Shown here: in pieces, positions 23,979 through 31,237 of the stretch
How positions within the stretch are numbered: position 1 is the stretch's first letter
Layout: each line of letters starts with the position of its first letter
Origin: Frankiales bacterium
GTDB lineage: Bacteria; Actinomycetota; Actinomycetes; Mycobacteriales; SCTD01
Assembly: GCA_025965935.1 (NCBI GenBank)
Contig: JAOPVZ010000215.1
Coordinates: 1-41,846 of the forward strand
Direction: 5' to 3'
Length of the DNA stretch: 41,846 nucleotides
Notes under the pieces: generated by a model
What the model was told of the DNA's origin: nothing
Database searches by the model: none
The model's input: only the letters and a program-made list of their open reading frames with translations
Program-made: the position numbers and the translations under genes

Positions 23979-24565
23979 TCGAGCGCATCGATGGTCGCAC
24001 CGCTCGTCGGGACCGGAACAGCGATGCCGTGCTGGACACGGTGCACGACATGTTCGTCGAGGGGAACTTCACCCCTGCGGTCGAGGACGTCGCGGCACGG
24101 TCAGGGGTGTCGTTGCGCTCGGTCTACCGCTACTTCGAGGACACCGAAGCCCTGCTCCGACAGGCGATCGAACGACGTGTCCGACTGGTCGAGCCCCTCT
24201 TCGTCCTCCCAGAGCTCGGTGAAGGGACTCTGAGCGAGCGCGTCACCAGGTTGGTGAACCACCGGCTGGCCCTCCACGCCAAGCTCGGACCGACCATCCG
24301 CGCCGCGATCCTGCGCGCTCCCTACTCGCCGCTACTCGCTGAGCAGATCCAGCGGCGACGCAGGATGCTGTCCGATCAGGTGGCCGCCCACTTCGCTCCG
24401 GAGATCAACGCCATGGACAAGACGCGCGGCCGCGAGGTCATCGCCTGCATCGACACGCTCTGCGAGTTCGAGGCGATGGAGCACCTGCGCGTGCAGCGTG
24501 GCCTGTCCATCGCCCGCACACGCAGCACGATGGTCACCGGAGTCACAGCCCTCCTGCAAGACTAG
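23975..24565 (+). CDS. TetR family regulator of the sulfatase island
   Basis: 196 residues from GTG 23975, overlapping the FGE stop (GTGA). HTH: PAVEDVAARSGVSLRSVYRYFEDTEALL (~30-57), a clean TetR recognition helix; the C-terminal domain (LRAPYSPLLAEQIQRRRRMLSDQVA, IDTLCEFEAMEHLRVQRG) is of the general ligand-binding kind. It is co-transcribed with the FGE gene. The pseudo-palindromes TGGCA-N7-TGCCA (20439) and TGACA-N7-TGCCA (24566) at the two main promoters of the island are its most likely operators (inference). The ligand may be a sulfated or desulfated substrate. Confidence 0.88.
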   Translation: MIERIDGRTARRDRNSDAVLDTVHDMFVEGNFTPAVEDVAARSGVSLRSVYRYFEDTEALLRQAIERRVRLVEPLFVLPELGEGTLSERVTRLVNHRLALHAKLGPTIRAAILRAPYSPLLAEQIQRRRRMLSDQVAAHFAPEINAMDKTRGREVIACIDTLCEFEAMEHLRVQRGLSIARTRSTMVTGVTALLQD

Positions 24566-24594
24566 TGACACACGAACTGCCACCAGACTAACGT
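24565..24594 (+). promoter_or_regulatory. Leaderless promoter of the DUF1330-like/alkylsulfatase genes
   Basis: GTGACA (24565-24570), 18-bp spacer, TAACGT (24589-24594), then 6 nt to GTG 24601. The -35 overlaps the operator-like repeat at 24566-24582. Confidence 0.6.
24566..24582. promoter_or_regulatory. Candidate operator TGACA-N7-TGCCA, copy B
   Basis: Same arm length and spacing as copy A at 20439-20455, differing by one base in the left arm. It covers the -35 of the promoter for the DUF1330-like and alkylsulfatase genes, where a bound repressor would exclude RNA polymerase. Confidence 0.5.
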
Positions 24595-24600
24595 GGTCGC

Positions 24601-25251
24601 GTGGCGGAGCACACCGAGCAGGTCCGGTACGGTCGGCTGGACAAGGACTTCGTCGCGAGCCTGCGCGCCGTGACGGTCGAGCAGGACGACGCGTTCCTCA
24701 TGCTGAACCTCATGCGTTACCGGCCCTGGGCCGACTACGGGGACGACCGTCCTCGGATCACCGGCCGGGAGGCCGACGACCTCTACGCACCCGTGGACAT
24801 CCTGGCCGAGCTCGGCGCCGAGATCGTGCTGTTCGGCGACGTGGTGGAGCAACCGCGTGGCGACGAGGCCTGGGACCGCGTGGCGATCGTGCGATACCCC
24901 ACCGTCCGGTCGTTCCTCGACATGCAGGAGCGGCCCGACTTCATCGCCCGGCACGTCCACAAGGACGCAGGCATGGAGCGCACCGTCATCGCTGTCTGCC
25001 GACCCATGGCGGGAGCGCTGGGGGCCGGAGACAAGATGCTGGTCGACCTGGTCACCGACACCGAGGTGGAGGCTGCTCCTGGCCAGCTCCTCCTGCGGGT
25101 GGAGGGCTCGCCCGTCAACGACGGGCCCCAGTGGTCGACTTTGGTCCTCACCGCTCTCGACGACGAGAAGGGCGCGGGAGACCACCTCGCCGGCTACGGC
25201 GGTGAAGCCACCTCCGTCATCGTCGCTGCCATGCTCAACACGCTGCGATGA
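24601..25251 (+). CDS. DUF1330-like (dimeric alpha/beta barrel) protein
   Basis: 216 residues from GTG 24601, placed 6 nt after a -10 element. The first half resembles DUF1330: DDAFLMLNLMRYRPWADY, AELGAEIVLFGDVVEQ, WDRVAIVRYPTVRSFLDMQ and FIARHVHKDAGMERT. The second half (MLVDLVTDTEVEAAPGQLLL, WSTLVLTALDD) looks like a diverged repeat of the same ferredoxin-like fold, so the protein may be a pseudo-dimer. Family members bind or convert small hydrophobic molecules; no catalytic residue can be named. Coupled to the alkylsulfatase by an ATGA overlap, so it probably acts on the same substrate. Confidence 0.72.
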   Translation: MAEHTEQVRYGRLDKDFVASLRAVTVEQDDAFLMLNLMRYRPWADYGDDRPRITGREADDLYAPVDILAELGAEIVLFGDVVEQPRGDEAWDRVAIVRYPTVRSFLDMQERPDFIARHVHKDAGMERTVIAVCRPMAGALGAGDKMLVDLVTDTEVEAAPGQLLLRVEGSPVNDGPQWSTLVLTALDDEKGAGDHLAGYGGEATSVIVAAMLNTLR

Positions 25252-26516
25252 GCGGCATCCTGGACCTGGCCGACGACCTCTGGACAGGGGTCCGAAGCAT
25301 CGAGGACACCCATCCCTTCTCGTTGCTCGGCGAAGCCGAGGAGGTCGCGGACGGTGTCGCGTTCGTGCCGTCCTTCGCCAACGTGTCAGGGTTCTCGACC
25401 GAGCAGGGGCTCGTGCTGGTCGACACCGGCAGCGCACCCCTGGCGCAGCACGTCCACAGCACGCTTCGCCGCTGGAGCCCCGCGCCACTCCACACGGCCG
25501 TGTTCTCGCACGGGCACATCGACCACGTCTTCGGGGTCGCGCCCTTCGAGGAAGAGGCGGCCACGAACGGATGGGCTGCTCCCCGCGTCGTGGCGCACGA
25601 GGCGCTGCCGGCCCGCTTCGACCGCTACCAGCTGACTGCCGGCTACAACGAGGTCGTCAACCAGCGCCAGTTCGCGCTGCCCGACCTCCGATGGCCCCGC
25701 GAGTACCGCTATCCCGACCGCACCTACGCCGGCGCCCTCGACCTGTCCGTCGGGGACTTGGACCTGGTTCTCCGGCACTGCAAGGGCGAGACGGACGACC
25801 ACACCTACACCTGGGTCCCGGAGCGCAAGGTCCTCTGCTGCGGTGACCTGTTCATCTGGGCCTCCCCCAACGCCGGCAACCCTCAGAAGGTGCAGCGCTA
25901 CCCCAAGGAGTGGGCGACCGGGCTACGAGCCATGGCCGAGCTCGGGGCGGAGCTGCTGCTCCCCGGGCACGGCGTCCCCGTCCTCGGAGCCGACCGCATC
26001 CGGCAAGCCCTCACCGAGAGCGCCGAGCTGCTCGAGCACCTGCACGACGAGACGGTCGCGATGATGAACGCCGGTGCCCGGCTCGACGAGATCATCCACA
26101 CCGTGCAAGGGCCGCAGCACCTGCTGGACCGCCCCTACCTCCGGCCGGTGTACGACGAGCCCGAGTTCGTGGTGCGCAACGTCTGGCGCCTTTACGGCGG
26201 CTGGTACGACGGAGATCCCGCCCACCTCAAGCCGGCTCCCGCTGACGTGTTGGCGACCGAGCTTGCAGACCTCGCCGGCGGGGCGCAGCGGCTGGCGGAC
26301 CGGGCCCTCGAAGTGCTCGCAGCTGGGGACCAGCGGCTGGCCGGTCACCTCGCCGAACTCGCCGCGCAAGCTGCCCCGCAGGACACCGCGATCCATCGGG
26401 TTCGAGCGGCGGTCTTCGCGGCCCGCGCGAGCGATGAGGCGTCGACCATGGCCAAGGGCGTCTTCTCGTGGGCAGCGCGGGAGTCCGCCGTGCTCGCCGA
26501 GCATCCAGCTCCCTGA
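25248..26516 (+). CDS. Type III metallo-alkylsulfatase (SdsA1-like), short cytoplasmic form
   Basis: 422 residues from ATG 25248. MBL-type zinc motif SHGHIDHVFG (His88, His90, Asp92, His93), second-site residues in CKGETDDHTYTW (Glu181) and CCGDLFIWASPNAGNPQK (Asp200), and LLLPGHGVPV. The alkylsulfatase dimerisation segment VWRLYGGWYDGDPAHLKPA is diagnostic. These enzymes hydrolyse alkyl sulfates such as SDS to alcohol and sulfate by C-O or S-O cleavage and need no formylglycine. SdsA1 is ~650 residues, exported, with a C-terminal SCP2-like domain; this one has no signal peptide and ends after the dimerisation domain. The stop lies 9 bp from the convergent ClC gene. Confidence 0.88.
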   Translation: MSGILDLADDLWTGVRSIEDTHPFSLLGEAEEVADGVAFVPSFANVSGFSTEQGLVLVDTGSAPLAQHVHSTLRRWSPAPLHTAVFSHGHIDHVFGVAPFEEEAATNGWAAPRVVAHEALPARFDRYQLTAGYNEVVNQRQFALPDLRWPREYRYPDRTYAGALDLSVGDLDLVLRHCKGETDDHTYTWVPERKVLCCGDLFIWASPNAGNPQKVQRYPKEWATGLRAMAELGAELLLPGHGVPVLGADRIRQALTESAELLEHLHDETVAMMNAGARLDEIIHTVQGPQHLLDRPYLRPVYDEPEFVVRNVWRLYGGWYDGDPAHLKPAPADVLATELADLAGGAQRLADRALEVLAAGDQRLAGHLAELAAQAAPQDTAIHRVRAAVFAARASDEASTMAKGVFSWAARESAVLAEHPAP

Positions 26517-26525
26517 GACTGCTGC

Positions 26526-27974
26526 TCAGGAGTGGAGGGCGTCGACCGGCTCCTGGTCCGGAGGCCGTCCCGGCAGTCGGGCGGAGTAGATCGAGTAGCC
26601 GTCGAGCCGCCGCGTCACCCCGGTGGCCAAGGCGGTCGCCACGATCATCGGGATGAGGATCGACTGCGTCGTGCCGGTGAGCTCGAGCACGAGGACGAGC
26701 GCTGACAGCGGAGCCTGCATCGCAGCGCCGGTCATCGCCGCCGCGACGATGATCACGAGACTCGCGACCGCGGGGCCCGGCCACACGTCGAGCCAGAGCC
26801 GACCGAGAAGCAGGCCCAGGACAGCTCCGGTGCTCATGACCGGGGTGAACAGCCCTCCACTCGCACCGGACCCCAGGCACATCACCGTCGCCAGGGGCTT
26901 CAAGAGGGTCAGCGCCAACAGCGCCAGCAGGCCGCCCCGCAAGTCACCGACGAAGGCGAGCTGGATGAGATCCTTGCCGTTCCCGAGCAGCAGGGGGTAT
27001 GGCATCGCCAGCAGGCCCAGCACGGTGAGCGCCGCGAGCGGACCCACAAGCACCCAACGGCCGGTCAGCTGCCGATGCGAGCTCCAGCCGACGAGGCGCA
27101 CGAAGACCACGCTCGCCAGGCCGACGATCGGACCCACGACCAGCGCGAACACGAGCTGAGACGGGTGCACCGCCATGCTGGGCACGCCCACGTAGGTCAA
27201 CGTCTGCGGGAGGTAGACCCACGAGACCACGGTGGCCGCTGCGGAGCAGACCAGGGCGGGGATGATGACCGGGAGGCTCAGCTGCCCCAGGAGCAGTTCG
27301 GCGGTGATCAGGGCACCGCCGAGCGGGACGTTGTAGACCGCGCCCATCCCGGCACCCGCACCACAGGCGACCAGCAGCCGGCACTGACCTGGGTCCAGCC
27401 GCAGCCAGCGCGCGAGCACGCTTCCAGACGCAGCCCCGAGCAGCTTGGGGGCCGCCTCCCGCCCGAGTGAGGCGCCTGCACCAACGGCGATCTCTGAGAT
27501 GACGCCCGTGCCCAGACTGCGCGGGAACGCAAGGTCCCCGGAACCCGTCCAGAGCGAGTCGTCCACGTCACTGTTGCCCGTCGTACGACGACGAAGCAGG
27601 TACCACGCGGGGCCGCAGACGACGCCTCCGACCATCAGCGCCAGCAGCGGCCGCCAGGTGGGTGCGCGATCGACCGCGGCGGCGAAGGAACCGCTGCGGT
27701 AGCCGTACGCCAGGTGCTGCACCTGCTGCAGCACGAACATCATCAACGCGCCCAGGCCGCCCGCAGCGCCAGCGGTGGCCAGCAGCGCCACCCAGAACCG
27801 CAGGTCGAGCCGCGCCACATCGTCGGTGTTGTTCGGCTGCTCCATCGCGCCGCGCCCCGAGGCCACTCGCGAGGTAAGCAGTGGCCGCGGGGTCCGCAGC
27901 CGTTCGCTGGGCCGTTGGCGCGTCACGGCTAGCCGGCTGAACAGCCGGCGCGCCGTCGCCAATGCCTCGTCCAT
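26526..27974 (-). CDS. ClC-family chloride channel/transporter
   Basis: 482 residues, ATG 27974 (ATG 27845 would remove a basic 43-residue extension of doubtful value). About ten hydrophobic helices. The selectivity-filter motifs are GREAAPKLLGA (GREGP in most; the gating Glu is kept) and GSGASGGLFTPVMSTGAVLG; the first motif is GSGDLAFP instead of the usual GSGIP, so Ser-coordinated anion binding may differ. ClC proteins move Cl- or other anions, either as channels or in exchange for protons; fluoride is handled by a distinct branch with other motifs. No cytoplasmic CBS domains. Divergent from the gene at 28125, with a shared inverted repeat in between. It may export halide released by the dehalogenase, but that is speculation. 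Confidence 0.87.
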   Translation of the reverse strand: MDEALATARRLFSRLAVTRQRPSERLRTPRPLLTSRVASGRGAMEQPNNTDDVARLDLRFWVALLATAGAAGGLGALMMFVLQQVQHLAYGYRSGSFAAAVDRAPTWRPLLALMVGGVVCGPAWYLLRRRTTGNSDVDDSLWTGSGDLAFPRSLGTGVISEIAVGAGASLGREAAPKLLGAASGSVLARWLRLDPGQCRLLVACGAGAGMGAVYNVPLGGALITAELLLGQLSLPVIIPALVCSAAATVVSWVYLPQTLTYVGVPSMAVHPSQLVFALVVGPIVGLASVVFVRLVGWSSHRQLTGRWVLVGPLAALTVLGLLAMPYPLLLGNGKDLIQLAFVGDLRGGLLALLALTLLKPLATVMCLGSGASGGLFTPVMSTGAVLGLLLGRLWLDVWPGPAVASLVIIVAAAMTGAAMQAPLSALVLVLELTGTTQSILIPMIVATALATGVTRRLDGYSIYSARLPGRPPDQEPVDALHS

Positions 27975-28036
27975 CTCGTCTCTTTGTCTGCCAACTCAGC
28001 CGAGACCGTCCCGCGACGGACGATCGGACCATAAGG

Positions 28037-28059
28037 TATTGACACTTTGCGCGTCAATA
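28037..28059. promoter_or_regulatory. Inverted repeat over divergent promoters (TATTGAC-N9-GTCAATA)
   Basis: Perfect 7-bp arms with a 9-bp spacer. The right arm, read leftward, supplies TTGACG of a minus-strand promoter (N18, then TATGGT) for the ClC gene; on the plus strand TACAAT at 28058-28063 is a good -10 without a good -35. A dimeric regulator bound here could switch both directions. No regulator gene is adjacent. Confidence 0.6.
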
Positions 28060-28124
28060 CAATGGCCTTACGGTGGGGCCCTGCACGACCAAGCTCGAGC
28101 TCCTTCCTCGACGGAGGCCCCACG

Positions 28125-28916
28125 ATGCACCGACCCAGACCTCGGGTCGCGATCCCCGTGGCAGCCGCAACCGTCCTCGCGGTGGCTGCGACGGTCTTCG
28201 TCCTGACACACCGGGACCATGCCACCCCATTCAAGCCCAACGCGGCCGTGGACAAGTTCCGCGCCATCGTCGGCAGCGCCACGGCGTCTCCCGCAGCCGG
28301 CCCGCAATCGGCACCTCAACCAGGGGTCTACAGCTACGACACCACAGGGTTCGAGAAGACCGACGTCCTCAGCGGAGCCCGGCACGACTACCCCGCGATC
28401 TCCACCGTCACCTACACGCCGAAGGGATGCGGGGCGGAAGACCGCTGGCAGCCACTCGTCGGCCGTTTCAGCGCCAACGGGACCTGCCGCACCCCTGCCG
28501 GCCTGGAGCTGAGGTCGACCGTGCAGCACCGGGAGTTCTTCGGTCGAGTGCAGGCACAGACCTTCACCTGCCCCGCCGGTTTCGTCGAGCTGCCCATCCC
28601 CGCCCACGTGGGGCAGCGGTCGCAGACCACCTGCGCCGGGACCAGCGGCAGCCTCGCGCTCACAGCCCGTGTGCTCGGCAGCAGCATCATGCACGTGGCA
28701 GGTGAGTCCGTCGAGGTCACGCACCTGGTCCTCAGTGGCCGCCTCACCGGCTCGACCACGGGCACCATCAGCCGCGACCTCTGGCTCGCCGCGACCACGG
28801 GACTGCTGGTCCGCGCTACCGCAACTGCAGACACGCGTTCCGACACGCTGGCCGGGCCGGCCAAGTACACCGAGCGCTACACCGTGACGCTGAAGTCGCT
28901 CGCCCCACAACGGTGA
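28125..28916 (+). CDS. Membrane-anchored extracytoplasmic protein of unknown function
   Basis: 263 residues from ATG 28125 (GGAGG 7 nt upstream; the longer frame crosses the promoter). A short basic head (MHRPRPR) precedes one transmembrane helix (~8-28), then an exported, beta-rich domain: PGVYSYDTTGFEKTDVLSGARHDY, VTYTPKGCGAEDRW, NGTCRTPAGLELRSTVQHREFF. Five Cys residues suggest disulfides. The anchor has no lipobox. I recognise no named family; the YSYxTTGFExxD opening seems to recur in actinobacterial hypothetical proteins, but this is memory only. Divergent from ClC with a shared operator, so it may be co-regulated with it. Confidence 0.68.
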   Translation: MHRPRPRVAIPVAAATVLAVAATVFVLTHRDHATPFKPNAAVDKFRAIVGSATASPAAGPQSAPQPGVYSYDTTGFEKTDVLSGARHDYPAISTVTYTPKGCGAEDRWQPLVGRFSANGTCRTPAGLELRSTVQHREFFGRVQAQTFTCPAGFVELPIPAHVGQRSQTTCAGTSGSLALTARVLGSSIMHVAGESVEVTHLVLSGRLTGSTTGTISRDLWLAATTGLLVRATATADTRSDTLAGPAKYTERYTVTLKSLAPQR

Positions 28917-28928
28917 CTCCGGCCTCGC

Positions 28929-29840
28929 TCAGCCCAGTGTGGTCTCGGAGCGGGGAAGCTCTGGGTAGCGCTCGCTGACGAGGTCGACCATGGCCTGGGC
29001 GGCCGCGGAGAGCGGCTGGGCACTCGCCGTGATCATCGAGACCACGAACTCCGGGCCCGGGCGTACTCGCCGCAGCACCACTCCCTTCTTGCCCGTGATC
29101 ATGGAGGCACTCAGGAACGCGAACCCGAAGCCGGCGGCGACCAGGTCGATCGCGTTGGGGATGTCGGCGACCTCGACCGCGATCTCCCGCTGCAGGCCGC
29201 CCCGCAAGAACAACCGATCGGCGGCGACCCGGGTACCCCAGCCGAGTGGCAGCTCCACGAAGCGCCTGCCATCGAGCTCGTGCAGCTCGATCACCCGGCG
29301 CTTGCCCAGGGGATCACCGGGCGGGCACGCGAGCAGCAGCTCCTCCGAGGCCAGTGCCCGCACGGACAGCTCCTTCGGATAGCCGTGGGGCAGGGCCGCG
29401 AAGGCGAGATCAAGGCGGCCCTCCGCCACCTCCTTCGCGAGTTCCGACGACCCGCCCGGGGCGGCCTGAGGGATCAAGCGGACCTCGGGCCAGTGGCGAT
29501 GGAAGTCGGTGAGCAACCCGGCCAGGTCGATCAACGACAGCGAGTGCATGATCCCGATCCGGATCGTGCCCCGCAGTCCGCCCTGAACCGCGGCGACCGC
29601 GTCCCGCGCGGCGTCCGCCGCGGCCAGGGTGCGTCGGGCCGCGGGCACGAGCGCGCGCCCGGTGTCGGTGAGCTCGACGCGATGGGTGTTGCGATCGAAC
29701 AGCCGCACTCCCAGCTCGCGTTCCAGTGACCGGACCGACACCGAGAGCGCGGACTGCACCAGGTGGAGCCGTGCTGCAGCCCGGGTGAAGCTGCCCTCCT
29801 CGGCAACAGCCAGGAACTGCTCCAGGTGCCGTAGCTCCAC
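28929..29840 (-). CDS. LysR family transcriptional regulator
   Basis: 303 residues from GTG 29840 (TGGAG 7 nt upstream; opens VELRHLEQFLAVAEEGSFTR). Winged HTH at 1-60 (AAARLHLVQSALSVSVRSLERELGVRLFDR), linker helix, then the two-lobed effector domain (~90-295: IRIGIMHSL, RLDLAFAALPHG, IDLVAAGFGFAFL). LysR proteins usually activate a divergent target and repress themselves; the divergent unit here is MFS-cydABDC. An inverted repeat CCGTTAT-N21-ATAACGG lies in the intergenic region. The inducer is unknown. Confidence 0.9.
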   Translation of the reverse strand: MELRHLEQFLAVAEEGSFTRAAARLHLVQSALSVSVRSLERELGVRLFDRNTHRVELTDTGRALVPAARRTLAAADAARDAVAAVQGGLRGTIRIGIMHSLSLIDLAGLLTDFHRHWPEVRLIPQAAPGGSSELAKEVAEGRLDLAFAALPHGYPKELSVRALASEELLLACPPGDPLGKRRVIELHELDGRRFVELPLGWGTRVAADRLFLRGGLQREIAVEVADIPNAIDLVAAGFGFAFLSASMITGKKGVVLRRVRPGPEFVVSMITASAQPLSAAAQAMVDLVSERYPELPRSETTLG

Positions 29841-29860
29841 GTCATGCTCCAGATGAATGA

Positions 29861-29895
29861 CCGTTATCGCAGGCTTTCGTTGGACAGCATAACGG
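29861..29895. promoter_or_regulatory. Inverted repeat CCGTTAT-N21-ATAACGG, candidate LysR binding region
   Basis: Perfect 7-bp arms 21 bp apart in the LysR-MFS intergenic region. The span and position suit a LysR tetramer contacting two half-sites. The leftward arm lies 20 bp upstream of the LysR start codon, consistent with autorepression. Confidence 0.5.
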
Positions 29896-29946
29896 CGGGG
29901 ACGGACCGTGATGTTCGACAGAACCTCGATCAGGAGATCCCCCACC

Positions 29947-31212
29947 ATGACCTCAGCACTGTCAGCCCCCCACGTCGATGCCGGTCGTCGTGGGCAGCCC
30001 CCCGTTCCTCGCTCCGGCCGGCACCACTCGTTCGGCTTCTGGGTGGCTGCCGCTGCCTTCCTGGTGAACATGGGGTTCTCGGCAGTCCCGACCCCGCTGT
30101 ATGCGCTGTACCAGCAGCGCGATCACTTCTCGACGTTCATGGTCACGATCGTCTACGCCGTGTACGCGGTCGGGGTGATCGGCAGCCTGTTCCTCGGCGG
30201 TCATGTCTCCGACTGGGTGGGGCGCAAGCGGATGCTCGTTCCGGCGCTGCTCATCAACGTGCTGAGCGCTGTTGTCTTCCTGTTCTTCCCGAGCCTGCCG
30301 GGCCTGCTGATCGCCCGCATCATCTCCGGCATCTCCGTGGGACTGACGACCGCGACGGCCACTGCGTACCTGGGGGAGCTGCACGTCGGGATCTTCGGCT
30401 CGGAGCGTCCGCGCTCACCCCGCCGCGCCCAGGTCGTCGCCACCGCCGCGAACCTCGGCGGCATCGGCTTCGGCCCGCTGGTCGCCGGGTTGCTGGCTCA
30501 GTTCGCGCCGCAGCCGCTTCGGCTGCCCTACATCGTGTTTGCTGGCGTGCTCATCCTGCTGACCGTGCTCGTCGCGGTCTCACCCGAGACCGCGACCCGA
30601 CCGGATCCGGCTCCTGCGTGGCGTCCGCAGCGGATCGCCGTCCCGCTCGCAGCACGTGGCGCGTTCTTCGCCGCGACCGCCGCCGGGGTGGCCTCCTTCG
30701 CGGTCTTCGGCGTCTTCAACTCGCTCGCCCCGAGCTTCCTGGCAGGCACCCTGCACGAGAGCTCCCGGGCCGTGGCCGGCGCCGTCGCGTTCGCCGCGTT
30801 CGCCGCGGGCGCCGTCGCCCAGATCCTGCTCAGTCGCCTCGACGTGCGGGCGACCCTGCGCATCAGCATGGTCATCCTCATCCCGGGGTTGGCCCTGTTG
30901 ATCGGTGGGATGTGGCTGCCCAGCCTGGCGATGTTCGTGATCGGTGGTGTGCTGACCGGCGCTGGGGCCGGCCTGCTGTTCCGCGGTGCGTTGGTCGCCG
31001 CCGGCGCCGCCGCACCTTCGGAGTCACGCGCGGAGGTGCTGTCCGGGTTCTTCCTCGGTGCCTTCGTGGGTCTGTCCGTGCCGGTCGTGGGCCTGGGAAT
31101 CGCGACCGAGTACGCCCCAGCCCGCGACGTGATGCTGGTCTTCGTCGCCATCGTCATCGTGGCAGCCCTGGCGTCAGTCCGAGCGGTCCTCAACGCGAGC
31201 AGCGCGAACTAG
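29947..31212 (+). CDS. MFS transporter
   Basis: 421 residues from ATG 29947 (AGGAG 10 nt upstream). About 12 hydrophobic helices; the family's motif A is GGHVSDWVGRKRM between helices 2 and 3, and the second-half equivalent is not obvious. PTPLYALYQQRDHFSTFMVTIVY is typical of YfcJ/AraJ-like drug or metabolite exporters. It sits between a LysR regulator and cydA, with only 25 bp to cydA, so it is probably the first gene of the cytochrome bd operon. Substrate not predictable; a respiration inhibitor or a redox-active compound would make sense in this context. Confidence 0.85.
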   Translation: MTSALSAPHVDAGRRGQPPVPRSGRHHSFGFWVAAAAFLVNMGFSAVPTPLYALYQQRDHFSTFMVTIVYAVYAVGVIGSLFLGGHVSDWVGRKRMLVPALLINVLSAVVFLFFPSLPGLLIARIISGISVGLTTATATAYLGELHVGIFGSERPRSPRRAQVVATAANLGGIGFGPLVAGLLAQFAPQPLRLPYIVFAGVLILLTVLVAVSPETATRPDPAPAWRPQRIAVPLAARGAFFAATAAGVASFAVFGVFNSLAPSFLAGTLHESSRAVAGAVAFAAFAAGAVAQILLSRLDVRATLRISMVILIPGLALLIGGMWLPSLAMFVIGGVLTGAGAGLLFRGALVAAGAAAPSESRAEVLSGFFLGAFVGLSVPVVGLGIATEYAPARDVMLVFVAIVIVAALASVRAVLNASSAN

Positions 31213-31237
31213 GCGCCGGACCGACGGGAGACATTCG

